Position numbers and translations under genes: made by a program. Positions 53,773 through 61,782 of a DNA stretch of 64,000 bases are shown in pieces. How positions within the stretch are numbered: position 1 is the stretch's first letter; each line of letters begins with the position of its first letter. This DNA is from Fulvivirga sp. (GTDB taxonomy: Bacteria > Bacteroidota > Bacteroidia > Cytophagales > Cyclobacteriaceae). The stretch is from assembly GCA_028280565.1 (NCBI GenBank), contig JANQLQ010000228.1:18549-82548 (forward strand), read 5' to 3'. The notes beneath the pieces were generated by a model. That model did no database searches, had not been told where the DNA came from, and saw nothing but the letters and a program-made list of their open reading frames with translations.

Positions 53773-55428
53773 CTATCGATACGAGAGGATCAAATTTTTT
53801 GTATCCCTGTACAATTCCATATTAAAGTTATAATACTCTGTAGGTCGCTGGGAAAAGAATTTTTTCATCTTTTCTAATTCGTCTAACCAATCGTCCACCC
53901 TGCCTGAATACTTATCTTCGGGAAATCCTTTTGTTAAGATCTCATCCTGCATCAGGTACATCATAAGACGATAGCTATTCCCGACCATAAAATCATACAA
54001 CGCTGCGCGTTCTGTTTCGTGACTTTCAGGGCCCCACTGCCAATCGCGGTCATAGCGATTAAAATTGGTGTATTTGATCTTAGGTGGGAATTCAGAATTG
54101 GGAATAACCTCCCTTTCCATGGTTACCGAAGGGTCAAAGTTATCGGTCACGATCTTTTTAGTGATCATATACACATTATGGAGGGAATATCCTGATCTTC
54201 CGTAGCCTTTGGTCCGGAAATCTTCGTTGAGAAACCGGGTAAAGTATTCTCCCGTACGGGTGGAGCCACAGCAGCTTTTTCGTAACGAAGTATCAAACAG
54301 CCATCCGCTCCAGAACCAGGGCACCCGGATCTTCCGTAGTTCCTTCCGCATCGTAGAATTGGGAGAGATCCTCTCTTGCACATCACCCGGTAAGCTAACG
54401 GTTCTCCTCTCGAAGATCCGCGCAAAATCTCCCACCTGCCATACGTCGTTGATCGTATTATCACGTCCTACCCCAGCTGCCGGGTAAAATGCCACGCTAG
54501 GCCGGTCTACAAAGTATCGCCGGCCACTCACCTCCTCGCGGAAGATGTGCTGTGCCGCCAGCACCGACTTGTATTTATCGGTCATTAGTTTACGGCCATT
54601 GCCACTAAAATTTTGGAAGGTATGATCATCCACCGCATCTAACATACGGATCAAATTCTCATCGGTCGGGTCTGCCAAATACTCATCTTGTATCGCGTAC
54701 CAGGTGTCACTTTTCGGCAATCGTGGCAGATCAGGCAGCCAGTCCGCTATTGTTGCATGTTCATCGCCTTTATGCGGATCTTCACTCCAGCGATTGAGCG
54801 GTATCCCTATGGCAATATCCCGTGGGTTAACCCCTAACCACTCCTGTTTTTGTCGCATGGCTTCTTCTTTATCCAGGATCGGGATATTAGCAAACCTAAA
54901 GTTCATATCCACCAATTGCCTGCCAAAGGTAAGGTCGCGTTCCTGTGGGGTGTTCCCCGCGAGTACATATCCTTTGGGCTGGAAGGGTCTATCCACCATA
55001 GGATCTTTATGATCAAAGCTGTATTTTTCTTTTAACCCGCGTATCAGCCCTAAGATAGCATCCATATCCGCCGGGCTGGTCAAATGTGGTTCTATCCTCC
55101 TTTTAATATCACGCTCGGAAAAGTTAAAATACGCAATATCCAATCCATCAGGAGCATGACAATTGGCACATGCCGCACCTTCTTGTATTATTCCTTCTTT
55201 TCTAAACACTTTGAGTCCTTCGGAGATCAGTACATCCACTTCCGCGTTTGAAGTTGCACCGGCGCCCATTCCTGTGTTTGAGTCCTCTTGCAAGGACACA
55301 TACTCGTCAAACTCTTCCGTGTGACAAGAAAAACATAGCAGCGCCAGCAGAAAAGCTATGCCACGTGCAAGGTGGTTCATGAGCTTTTGCATGACAGTAA
55401 CTTTAATTTGTTTTGGGTTTTGTTCCAT
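53773..55428 (-). CDS. c-type-heme lipoprotein of unknown family
   Basis: I do not recognise the family of this exported protein. A signal with lipobox (LLALLCFSC, Cys about residue 35 from the track start) suggests a lipoprotein; ATG 55392 (MQKLMNHLARG) is an alternative start with a more normal n-region. A single heme motif CANCH lies at about residues 87-91 in a cytochrome-c-like context (EGLKVFRKEGIIQEGAACANCHAPDGLD). The remaining 450 residues are rich in Trp, Arg and Tyr (WEGP-type segments such as VPWFWSGWLFD, RDWQWGPESHETERAALYDF) and include a SCCG pair. It may pass electrons to an oxidase outside the cell, but this is only inference. It shares a palindrome with the CBM6 gene downstream. 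Confidence 0.75.
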   Translation of the reverse strand: MEQNPKQIKVTVMQKLMNHLARGIAFLLALLCFSCHTEEFDEYVSLQEDSNTGMGAGATSNAEVDVLISEGLKVFRKEGIIQEGAACANCHAPDGLDIAYFNFSERDIKRRIEPHLTSPADMDAILGLIRGLKEKYSFDHKDPMVDRPFQPKGYVLAGNTPQERDLTFGRQLVDMNFRFANIPILDKEEAMRQKQEWLGVNPRDIAIGIPLNRWSEDPHKGDEHATIADWLPDLPRLPKSDTWYAIQDEYLADPTDENLIRMLDAVDDHTFQNFSGNGRKLMTDKYKSVLAAQHIFREEVSGRRYFVDRPSVAFYPAAGVGRDNTINDVWQVGDFARIFERRTVSLPGDVQERISPNSTMRKELRKIRVPWFWSGWLFDTSLRKSCCGSTRTGEYFTRFLNEDFRTKGYGRSGYSLHNVYMITKKIVTDNFDPSVTMEREVIPNSEFPPKIKYTNFNRYDRDWQWGPESHETERAALYDFMVGNSYRLMMYLMQDEILTKGFPEDKYSGRVDDWLDELEKMKKFFSQRPTEYYNFNMELYRDTKNLILSYR

Positions 55429-55503
55429 AATATGAGTTTTAGAGATTAAGTATTATGGTTATTTGTTTTATGATAAATTTAGAGGAGGGATGCTGTCATC
55501 ACA

Positions 55504-55521
55504 ATAGAGGTTTCCCTCTAT
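55504..55521. promoter_or_regulatory. Palindrome ATAGAGG-N4-CCTCTAT upstream of the heme-protein gene
   Basis: Identical 7-bp arms to 53586-53603, with spacer TTTC instead of TTAT. It lies 76 or 112 bases before the two possible start codons of the heme-lipoprotein gene. Similar position and sequence in front of both genes suggest shared control. Confidence 0.55.
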
Positions 55522-55773
55522 GGGGTCATGGTTTGAAACCGGGTAATTATGATCCTTCTTAAGAAGACGGGTTCCATAAGAAAATAAGGATGGATCAAAT
55601 AGTAAAGAAGATCTCTTGGTGATGCTTTGAGCTTTAGTGCCTTGATGACTAGGGAAGCTCCGCCACCAAGAGGCACAAATGCACGAAGGCACCCCCAGTT
55701 TACTCGCCAAAACTACCCCGGATAACATCCAAGTGATAAATGATTATCGAGTCCAGGTTAAGAAGTAAAGATT

Positions 55774-55998
55774 CCGCCCCGGTTTCTTTGTATCGTAACT
55801 ACTTGCCCTTATAAAAAAGTGATGGATCATTCATGAAAAAATAAGTCAGTTGCTTACAAATGCACAGATTTACAATACGGTCATTTAGTTGAATAAAAGA
55901 TGGGAATGATTTATAAAATACGTTACTTAGTCTAGTACGAGCGGACGCTCTTTCATAGGATTAGGTCGGGGGACCGCTGCGCTTAACCTTGGACCAGG
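55774..55998 (+). repeat. Left direct repeat flanking the AraC-UBP cassette
   Basis: The last 63 bases (TACGAGCGGACGCTCTTTCA onward, 55936-55998) match 59116-59178 with four differences. The first roughly 55 bases (CCGCCCCGGTTTCTTTGTA onward) match 58949 onward more loosely. The spacing between copies is a constant 3180 bases at the right end. The unit contains small inverted repeats (GAGCG/CGCTC). CCTTGGACCAGGC is tandemly repeated just after it (55987 and 56008). Confidence 0.75.
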
Positions 55999-56031
55999 CG
56001 TGTTTGACCTTGGACCAGGCTGGGTTAAAGT

Positions 56032-56946
56032 TTGACTCATTCGACATCAAAAAAATTGAAGACAAAAAAGCTCAAAGCGACACCCTATCATGATATCTCA
56101 TCCATTCTTGAGTTAGACAAGGCGGATGTGCAGGTGCAGTTGCAAAGGCCGACTTTTGGTAAAGAAATGCTAAGTCCGCACAGGGGTTCTTATTACTGTG
56201 TTTTGCTATTGACTAAGGGAGCTGTGAATCATATGGCTAATCTTCAATATTTTCATGCGGAAGAAAATGCTTTGATCTTTTCCAGCCCAGGAATGATCAA
56301 GTGCTGGGATGAACCCTCAGTGGATGTAGAAGGATATTCATTACTCTTTACAGCAGATTTTTTTAAGACGAATGGTCATTCCACTACAAACCTTAGCCAA
56401 TTTCCATTTTTTCAATGGGACGCACGACATTTTTTCCAAACCAGTAAAAAGACCCGCAAAAATCTTGAACCGCTTTTCAAAAAGATCTTGCACGAACTGG
56501 AAGGCAAGAAACTTAAAAACGACTCTGTCATTCAGTCCTATATCAATATCCTTTTGATCGAATTGGAACGGGTTTATTCTGAAATAATTAACAAAGAAGA
56601 CCGCCTGGTCCCCAGGCATGTTAAGCTGGCCAACGAATATAAATGTTTGGTAAGTCATCATTTCCATAAAAACCTTTCAGTAAAAGAGTATGCTGAAATG
56701 CTCAACGTTACCCCCAATCATCTCAATGATACGGTTAAGGCTACCATCGGTAAAACAGCGAGTTCACTCATCCAGGAAATGACCTTGCTCGAGGCCAAAG
56801 TTTTACTGCGCCAAACCCAAATTTCAATTGCCGAAGTTGCCTTTCATTTAAACTTTGAAGACCCTTCCTATTTTGGACGGTTTTTCAAAAAACTCACCGG
56901 GATGACCCCTTTTCAATACCGGAAAAATAACCTGGGCAATCCGTAA
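56032..56946 (+). CDS. AraC-family transcriptional regulator
   Basis: This is an AraC-type activator: a cupin-like N-terminal sensing part (RGSYYCVLLLTKGAVNHMANLQYFHAEENALIFSSPGMIKCWDEP, about 50-100) and a C-terminal double helix-turn-helix (about 205-300). The latter contains LSVKEYAEMLNVTPNHLNDTVKATIGKTASSLIQE and ISIAEVAFHLNFEDPSYFGRFFKKLTGMTPFQYRK, the latter being the family signature. The start is uncertain: TTG 56032 follows closely after an in-frame TAA, and the first ATG is only at about codon 46. It lies 153 bases upstream of the dioxygenase gene on the same strand and probably controls it. Confidence 0.92.
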   Translation: MTHSTSKKLKTKKLKATPYHDISSILELDKADVQVQLQRPTFGKEMLSPHRGSYYCVLLLTKGAVNHMANLQYFHAEENALIFSSPGMIKCWDEPSVDVEGYSLLFTADFFKTNGHSTTNLSQFPFFQWDARHFFQTSKKTRKNLEPLFKKILHELEGKKLKNDSVIQSYINILLIELERVYSEIINKEDRLVPRHVKLANEYKCLVSHHFHKNLSVKEYAEMLNVTPNHLNDTVKATIGKTASSLIQEMTLLEAKVLLRQTQISIAEVAFHLNFEDPSYFGRFFKKLTGMTPFQYRKNNLGNP

Positions 56947-57099
56947 AAAGTACCAGGTTTAAGAATAAAAGTTCGATCAAAGGGCGGAAACATAGCCATA
57001 ACTTTGACCTGTTCCGTAAGTGATGATCCATTCATCGGGATCCTTTGCTGATGATGGGTATGGGTATAGGCATCCTTCAAAAATCAAAACACTAGGGAT

Positions 57100-57888
57100 A
57101 TGAAATACAAGCAGTTTGATCTCGAGGAATTAACTCCGCACTTAGGCGCCATTATTACCGGCATGGACCTGTCCTCCCCCGAATTTAGCAAGGAAATGAG
57201 GGTGGAGCTGTTAGATGCTTTTGAGCGATACCAGCTGTTGCTTTTTAAAGGCAAAGTGCTCGCACCCAAAGAGCAGGTGAGGTTTACCAGGCTATTCGGA
57301 GAATTAGAAATATTTCCTTACAGTCCCACACAGCTTAAAGATTATCCCGAGATTTTCAGGCTGTCTACTGATATAAATGAAGGGCATACCAATGTAGGAT
57401 TTTACTGGCACCAGGATGGCTCTTTTCGGCCTACTCCTTCTGCTACTTCTGTGTTCCACCTCGTCAAGGTACCCCAATCGGGAGGAGATACCCTGTTCGC
57501 TAATGCTTACGAGGCCTATAAAAGAATACCGGGCCATCTTTTAGAAGTAGCCCATAAGCTGAAAACAATACATGAAGGTAACATTCTTCACGACCTGGTG
57601 ATTGAACACCCCAAAACCGGCAGAAGAGCGCTCTACCTTAATATGGGGCTTGTTCGTTCGGTTACAGGTTTTGAAGAAAACGAAAAAGGCAAAGTGGATG
57701 AACTTGTAGGGCTTTTCCAGCCCATATTGGACCATCCATCCGTAATGTACACGCACCGGTGGCAAGAGGGAGACTTGCTGTTATGTGATAATTATTCCGT
57801 TTTTCACCAGGCCACGGAAACGAATTCTAAAGAGGAACGAACCCTTCACCGAACAACGGTAGCCGGTACACTCACCTTAAACCGCTAA
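57100..57888 (+). CDS. TauD/TfdA-family Fe(II)/2-oxoglutarate dioxygenase
   Basis: This is an iron and 2-oxoglutarate dependent dioxygenase of about 262 residues. The facial triad is visible: WHQDGSF (His and Asp, about 104-106) and FHQAT (His about 236). The 2-oxoglutarate-binding Arg fits LHRTTVAG (about 250). The N-terminus has the usual LGAIITGMDLSSP. An AGGGA-like sequence sits before the ATG. Family members hydroxylate taurine, 2,4-D, phosphonates or amino-acid derivatives; the substrate here cannot be told. Followed by a 26-codon ORF and an HD-domain gene, it superficially resembles the dioxygenase plus HD-oxygenase pair PhnY/PhnZ. Confidence 0.93.
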   Translation: MKYKQFDLEELTPHLGAIITGMDLSSPEFSKEMRVELLDAFERYQLLLFKGKVLAPKEQVRFTRLFGELEIFPYSPTQLKDYPEIFRLSTDINEGHTNVGFYWHQDGSFRPTPSATSVFHLVKVPQSGGDTLFANAYEAYKRIPGHLLEVAHKLKTIHEGNILHDLVIEHPKTGRRALYLNMGLVRSVTGFEENEKGKVDELVGLFQPILDHPSVMYTHRWQEGDLLLCDNYSVFHQATETNSKEERTLHRTTVAGTLTLNR

Positions 57889-57889
57889 A

Positions 57890-57970
57890 ATGGAAAAAGA
57901 AAAGAAATCACATCCCCATAAAAACCAGCTATTTGGTCCACCTCATTCCCCGGGAGCCTGCACTATATGA
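57890..57970 (+). CDS. Possible 26-residue peptide coupled to the HD gene
   Basis: A short ORF (MEKEKKSHPHKNQLFGPPHSP...) begins one base after the dioxygenase stop. Its TGA overlaps the ATG of the HD gene as ATGA, which fits translational coupling. It is below the ORF-track limit. It is rich in Lys, His and Pro and matches nothing I know. It could also be a mere spacer that lets ribosomes run on. Confidence 0.35.
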   Translation: MEKEKKSHPHKNQLFGPPHSPGACTI

Positions 57971-58593
57971 ACTTTTCCATAGGTGATCATATGATCAATG
58001 CAATAAAAAATTACGCTACTCAAGCGTTAGAGGACCTGCCGGGGGACCTATTATTTCATAACCTTGAACACACGAAGCAGGTGGTGGCAGCCGTATGGGA
58101 AATAGGCTCTATGTCCGGGCTTTCTACAAAGGAAATAAAGATTATTTTGGCTGCAGCGTGGTTTCATGACCTGGGCCATAAAGTGAAATACATGGATCAT
58201 GAAGAAGAAAGCGTAAAGCTGGCTCACCATTTTTTCACAGCGCAGGAAGTAAACCCGTGCCTGGTACAATGCATCGAAGCGTGTATCCACGCCACGAAAA
58301 TGCCACAACAGCCGAAAGGGCTTTTTCAAGAGGTCCTTTGCGATGCTGACCTCTATCATTTATCAACCCCGGCCTGCTTAGAGAATGGGAAAAAGTTACG
58401 AAAAGAACTGCACTTGAAGTTAGGTAAAGTGGTCGACGATGAATGCTGGGATAGGACTAATCTCCTTTTTCTCAAAAACCATCAATACTTTACTGCTTAC
58501 GGCAAAAAAATACTTCAGCCCAGGAAAGAAAAGTATACGCTGTATAAGCTTAGAAGACAAATTATCAATAGGAGATCAAACCGGGAAAAATAA
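57967..58593 (+). CDS. HD-domain metal-dependent phosphohydrolase or oxygenase
   Basis: This HD-superfamily protein of 208 residues has a full dinuclear-type ligand set: HNLEHT (His about 35), WFHDLGHK (His-Asp about 67-68), MDHEEES (His about 78), CIHATK (His about 108) and CDADLYHL (Asp about 126 or 128). Such sets occur in cyclic-nucleotide phosphodiesterases, nucleotidases and the oxygenase PhnZ. The ATG overlaps the stop of the preceding small ORF. The UBP zinc-finger gene follows after 11 bases. Position next to a TauD/TfdA dioxygenase suggests consecutive steps on one substrate. A second ATG (codon 9, MINAIKNY) is possible as start. Confidence 0.9.
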   Translation: MNFSIGDHMINAIKNYATQALEDLPGDLLFHNLEHTKQVVAAVWEIGSMSGLSTKEIKIILAAAWFHDLGHKVKYMDHEEESVKLAHHFFTAQEVNPCLVQCIEACIHATKMPQQPKGLFQEVLCDADLYHLSTPACLENGKKLRKELHLKLGKVVDDECWDRTNLLFLKNHQYFTAYGKKILQPRKEKYTLYKLRRQIINRRSNREK

Positions 58594-58604
58594 CGATCAA
58601 AACT

Positions 58605-58895
58605 ATGCCTTTAAAGAAGAATGTATGTCATCATATTGCTGACCTCGAATCCCTTAAAAATCCCGGGATCGATTACTGCGAAGAATGCATAAAAACAGGA
58701 GATACCTGGCTTCATTTGAGAGTCTGTCAAACTTGTGGAAAAGTTCATTGCTGCGATTCCTCGCCCAATCGGCACGCCGCGAAACATTATGAAAGTACGG
58801 GGCATGCGGTGGTGATCCCGGCAGAAAAAAATGCCGGCGCTTGGGCTTACTGCTTTGTTCACCAAGCGATGGCCGATGTAAGTCATCTTAAATGA
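58605..58895 (+). CDS. UBP-type zinc-finger protein
   Basis: This small protein of 96 residues consists almost wholly of a UBP-type (ubiquitin-hydrolase) zinc finger. The ligands are visible as VCHHI, DYCEECI, RVCQTCGKVHCCDSSPNRHAAKHYESTGHAVV. In eukaryotes this fold binds the ubiquitin C-terminus; bacteria have stand-alone copies with unknown partners. It starts 11 bases after the HD gene and is followed by a likely terminator, so it is the last gene of the operon. No ubiquitin-like protein is visible in the window. Binding of a free carboxyl terminus of some protein is a possibility only. Confidence 0.9.
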   Translation: MPLKKNVCHHIADLESLKNPGIDYCEECIKTGDTWLHLRVCQTCGKVHCCDSSPNRHAAKHYESTGHAVVIPAEKNAGAWAYCFVHQAMADVSHLK

Positions 58896-58937
58896 TTTTG
58901 CAACCTGGCTCATGTTAATGGCATATTGCTCCTGGGT

Positions 58938-58964
58938 GCCTAGGGCATCCGCCCGGGCTTCTTT
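58938..58964 (+). terminator. Candidate terminator after the UBP zinc-finger gene
   Basis: GCC(ta)GGGC, loop ATCC and GCCC(g)GGC form a seven-pair stem with an internal mismatch, followed by TTCTTTGT. It overlaps the start of the right repeat copy. Confidence 0.4.
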
Positions 58965-59178
58965 GTAAATGACTGCTTTGTCCTATAAAGAAGTGGTGAA
59001 TCTCTAGACGAAGTAAACTCATTGTTTAAAACACGTAGGCTTATTAAAGTCTTGTCCAGGTTGTTTGGAGGAATAGAGGCGATGTGTAGTTTATTGCATG
59101 CGTTGCTGTTCCTAATACGAGCTGACGCTCTTTCATAGGATTAGGTCGGAGGACCGCTGCGCTTAACCTCCGACCAGG
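58949..59178 (+). repeat. Right direct repeat flanking the AraC-UBP cassette
   Basis: Second copy of the unit at 55774-55998. Its right end forms a perfect 9-bp hairpin, GGTCGGAGG...CCTCCGACC (59144-59175 region), which is degenerate in the left copy. CCTAAT (59111) and ATTAGG (about 59140) form a second inverted pair. The copy ends 18 bases before the rloB stop codon, so it also marks the border of the defence pair. Confidence 0.75.
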
Positions 59179-59195
59179 TTTCGAGGTAGGTTCTT

Positions 59196-59798
59196 TTATT
59201 TCAGCTCGTAAATAAATTTAACAAGTTTATCTATTGTTAAATAGGGGTTTAATTCCCATATCGGTACCCCAGAATCAATATCCGCTTGTTTGTATTTTCT
59301 TAACTTTTCTGCATTGTTTACCGCATTGGTGAAAAGGTGCTCCAATTTTGGAAGCAATCTAGTCTTTCCGGGTTCGTAGTTGGCTATGAAATTTTGTTCT
59401 AAGTAATTCTTAACCACATCCCCATTCGTAAATGATCGCGTTGAATACTGGAAGTGAATCAAAAACCAAAACTCAATATTGAAGCTTGAATAAGCAATCT
59501 TAATCGAATTAGACCCTGCCTTATCAAAAGCTTTATTCCTGTTTGGAAGGTTGTCATTATCGAAAACGACCCATATATGGTCATGGGGCGCACTTTCATA
59601 TCTTGCCTTTTGTTTTCTTCTTATTGCTTCGTTGACAAGATTTAAGGGGTCGTTTTTTTTGAAACGCTCAACGTCAATTTTAATCCCTCGCTGTTTTTCA
59701 CGTGGGAGCTTATTTTTAATCTCTAAAAGATAATTTCTTTCAGTTTCTCCTTCGCACAAGATCAAAATTTTTAGATTTAGCTGTCTATTGCGCCTCAA
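59196..59798 (-). CDS. rloB: RloB family protein (Toprim-like; AbiLii-type)
   Basis: This protein of 200 residues matches the RloB family, partner of AAA15-type ATPases in phage-defence loci such as AbiL. The opening LKILILCEGETERNYLLEI has the Toprim-like Glu, and HDHIWVVFDNDNLPNRNKAF supplies the Asp-x-Asp motif. SSFNIEFWFLIHF is a family signature. It lies 8 bases after the ATPase gene, in the same operon. By family it is probably a nuclease-like effector set off by the ATPase. The local base composition looks more AT-rich than in the mannan loci, as expected for a transferred defence module. Confidence 0.88.
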   Translation of the reverse strand: MRRNRQLNLKILILCEGETERNYLLEIKNKLPREKQRGIKIDVERFKKNDPLNLVNEAIRRKQKARYESAPHDHIWVVFDNDNLPNRNKAFDKAGSNSIKIAYSSFNIEFWFLIHFQYSTRSFTNGDVVKNYLEQNFIANYEPGKTRLLPKLEHLFTNAVNNAEKLRKYKQADIDSGVPIWELNPYLTIDKLVKFIYELK

Positions 59799-59806
59799 TC
59801 TTGCTA

Positions 59807-61078
59807 TTAAAAGGTCATTTCCAGTTCATTTATGATAGGAGTCGCTCCAAATTTTCCACTATCGTACCATTTATCATATGGGATATTTGATCGTACTCCA
59901 CTTATATCGGCCATACTGAACAAATCAGTTTCACCTTTTTCGTTTTTCTCAACAAACCAGATTTGATCACGCCTAAAAATATCACTGTCCAATTGTGAAA
60001 GATCATGAGTTGCAAAAATCAATTGAGCATTTTTATCGTTTATTCCGGGATCATGGAATAACTTGATCAGTGATTTTGTGACGTGAGGGTGTAGATTTTT
60101 TTCAAATTCATCCACTATAAGGATGGTCCCATCTTCAAAAGCATCCAGGATAATCCCGGTGAGTATAAATAGACTTTGCGTCCCTTTTGATTCCTCACTT
60201 TTGTCAAACATCGTTTCGCCAACCACTTCATCATTTTCAAAAACTTTATGTACGGTCCTAACCTTCATTTTGAAATCATCCTTGATCCGTTCAGCCACTA
60301 AACCAGGAATATCATCGGGAAGCGGGCTTTTTTCCCAGTCGACCACCTCAGACTTTACTTTCGTAATACCAGTATCTAGGGCACAAATTATTCGATTGAA
60401 TTTTTCACTAAATTCTATATCATCCGTGTCTGCCAATCTCTCGGCGTATAAATGCTGGGTCCTGCTTTCATGAAAATCTTCGAAAAACGGGTATGATGCC
60501 AGCTTTTCCTTGAAAAAATTAAAAACAGGTATCAAAACTTGAACATTATCCAAGACAGCCTTGGACAAGAAAAGTTGGTTAGGAAGTAGCTTTTTTTCAA
60601 TCGACTTCCGATCACCTTTATAGTGGTCACCAAACTTAATCGGAGAGTTGCCAACCCTTGAATAGATGAGCGATGGTTGCTTTTTAGGACGAAATACTAA
60701 TTCTTCTCTTGTTATTTCTTTGTCCCGGTACTCTAAAAAAAGCGTGTACAGAACATCTTCAATGTAAAAATCAAGTTCAAATTTGACAGGTTTCTTTTTA
60801 GAAGTTTTGTCTAATAAATAGGGCTCATAGGGACCAATTCCCTCGTTTGGCGTATGCTTTGCACTTCCCCGGACCAGGAAGTCAATAGCTGAAAAAGCCA
60901 TGAGAATATTGCTTTTTCCAGATGCGTTTGCCCCATAAATCACGGATGATTTCAGGAGCTTTTTTCCATTCAATTCAACAAGGTTATTGTAGTGCTCTTT
61001 AAACGATGTTGCCTCAAATGAGAATTCTATTCGATTCTTTATTGACCTGAAGTTCTCTATTGCAATTCTTGAAAGCAT
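59807..61078 (-). CDS. rloA: RloA-like AAA family ATPase (AAA15/OLD-like, AbiLi-type)
   Basis: This ABC/SMC-like ATPase of defence systems has 423 residues. The N-terminal FRSIKNRIEFSF start is typical of OLD/RecF-like ATPases. Walker A is YGANASGKSN (about 48-57), the ABC-type signature region fits FDKSEESKGTQSLFILTGI (about 290), and Walker B is TILIVDEFEKNLHPH (about 318-332). A H-loop fits LIFATHDLSQLD. The central part is an insertion with a helical arm. It is the first gene of a two-gene operon with rloB. The probable role is sensing phage infection and activating the RloB partner (AbiL/RloAB type); it was not tested here. Confidence 0.9.
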   Translation of the reverse strand: MLSRIAIENFRSIKNRIEFSFEATSFKEHYNNLVELNGKKLLKSSVIYGANASGKSNILMAFSAIDFLVRGSAKHTPNEGIGPYEPYLLDKTSKKKPVKFELDFYIEDVLYTLFLEYRDKEITREELVFRPKKQPSLIYSRVGNSPIKFGDHYKGDRKSIEKKLLPNQLFLSKAVLDNVQVLIPVFNFFKEKLASYPFFEDFHESRTQHLYAERLADTDDIEFSEKFNRIICALDTGITKVKSEVVDWEKSPLPDDIPGLVAERIKDDFKMKVRTVHKVFENDEVVGETMFDKSEESKGTQSLFILTGIILDAFEDGTILIVDEFEKNLHPHVTKSLIKLFHDPGINDKNAQLIFATHDLSQLDSDIFRRDQIWFVEKNEKGETDLFSMADISGVRSNIPYDKWYDSGKFGATPIINELEMTF

Positions 61079-61479
61079 TTCTTAACGTTTATAGGATATA
61101 AATACTAATAACGTAAAAAAAATGCAATTAATTCATCAATTCCTTGTGATTGATTCAATGAAAATGTGTCATGAAGGTAACTGGATAGAACCCATAAACG
61201 ATACATCATTATACTTTCACAACGACATACAAACACCGATCCTTACTATAATTGCCTAACAGGCTCCTGGTGTTTTCCGAATAATTAGCAGCTTCCTACA
61301 CTTCCGCTCGGTCTCTTTCGTAACAATAGTTTAATCCTATAAGTATGATGGACCATATAGAGAAGTAGCCCCACGGCTTAGACTCCGAGCAGGCACAAAA
61401 ACATTGTGGGCAATTCGTTTTTCGATTTCATTTCGATTTTCGCTATTGAAACCCATTTAGGTGCCGTATTTGTTTCCTG
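61079..61479. other. Non-coding region upstream of rloA
   Basis: There is no gene here. It should contain the rloA promoter. A short stretch at 61311-61355 (CTCTTTCGTAAC...CCTATAAGTATGATGGACCAT) loosely resembles the first part of the flanking repeat at 55774 and 58949 and may be a third, decayed copy. Confidence 0.5.
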
Positions 61480-61782
61480 TCATAGAAGCAAATTCAGTTG
61501 TGCCGTGTGATGTTGTACATGTCGCATATTGTAGAGCAAAATTTCGAAAACTGAATAGTTCTTGTAATCATTTATCCAACGGGAATTTGCAATTTCTTCC
61601 GTCATAGTTGAAACCAGGTCAAAACATTTTTTCCTGCTGTATTGGAGGTAGGTAATGAGTTCTTCTTTTGTAAGGGTTCGGCTGGGCATGGCACCGGAAG
61701 GATCAAATTCTGACAATGTATAGGGCGAAGGAGGTTCAAAATTTGCTGGGTCAAGTGTATTATTGGACGTAAATCGTTCTAT
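61480..61782 (-). pseudogene. C-terminal fragment of a DinB-family protein
   Basis: The frame is open from 61782 and reads ...FEPPSPYTLSEFDPSGAMPSRTLTKEELITYLQYSRKKCFDLV, then a terminal helix NMRHVQHHTAQLNLLL. This is the second half of DinB-like (four-helix metal-binding) proteins; the HVQHHTAQL helix carries the third His region. The first half, including the first metal-binding His, is missing, and a stop lies just upstream. The TTG start of the ORF track is not convincing. It is probably a relic of a gene truncated when the defence pair or a neighbour was inserted. Confidence 0.7.

Larger units (their letters stand above)
55429..56031. other. Non-coding region: palindrome plus left repeat copy
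   Basis: There is no credible gene here. The - strand ORF 55468-55728 lacks family features and covers the leader of the heme-protein gene. The region holds the palindrome at 55504-55521 and the left copy of the cassette-flanking repeat (55774-55998). Confidence 0.6.

Noticed and set aside
55468-55728. 86-residue ORF on the - strand upstream of the heme-lipoprotein gene
   Set aside because: No motif or signal, and it covers the palindromic element and leader; treated as non-coding.
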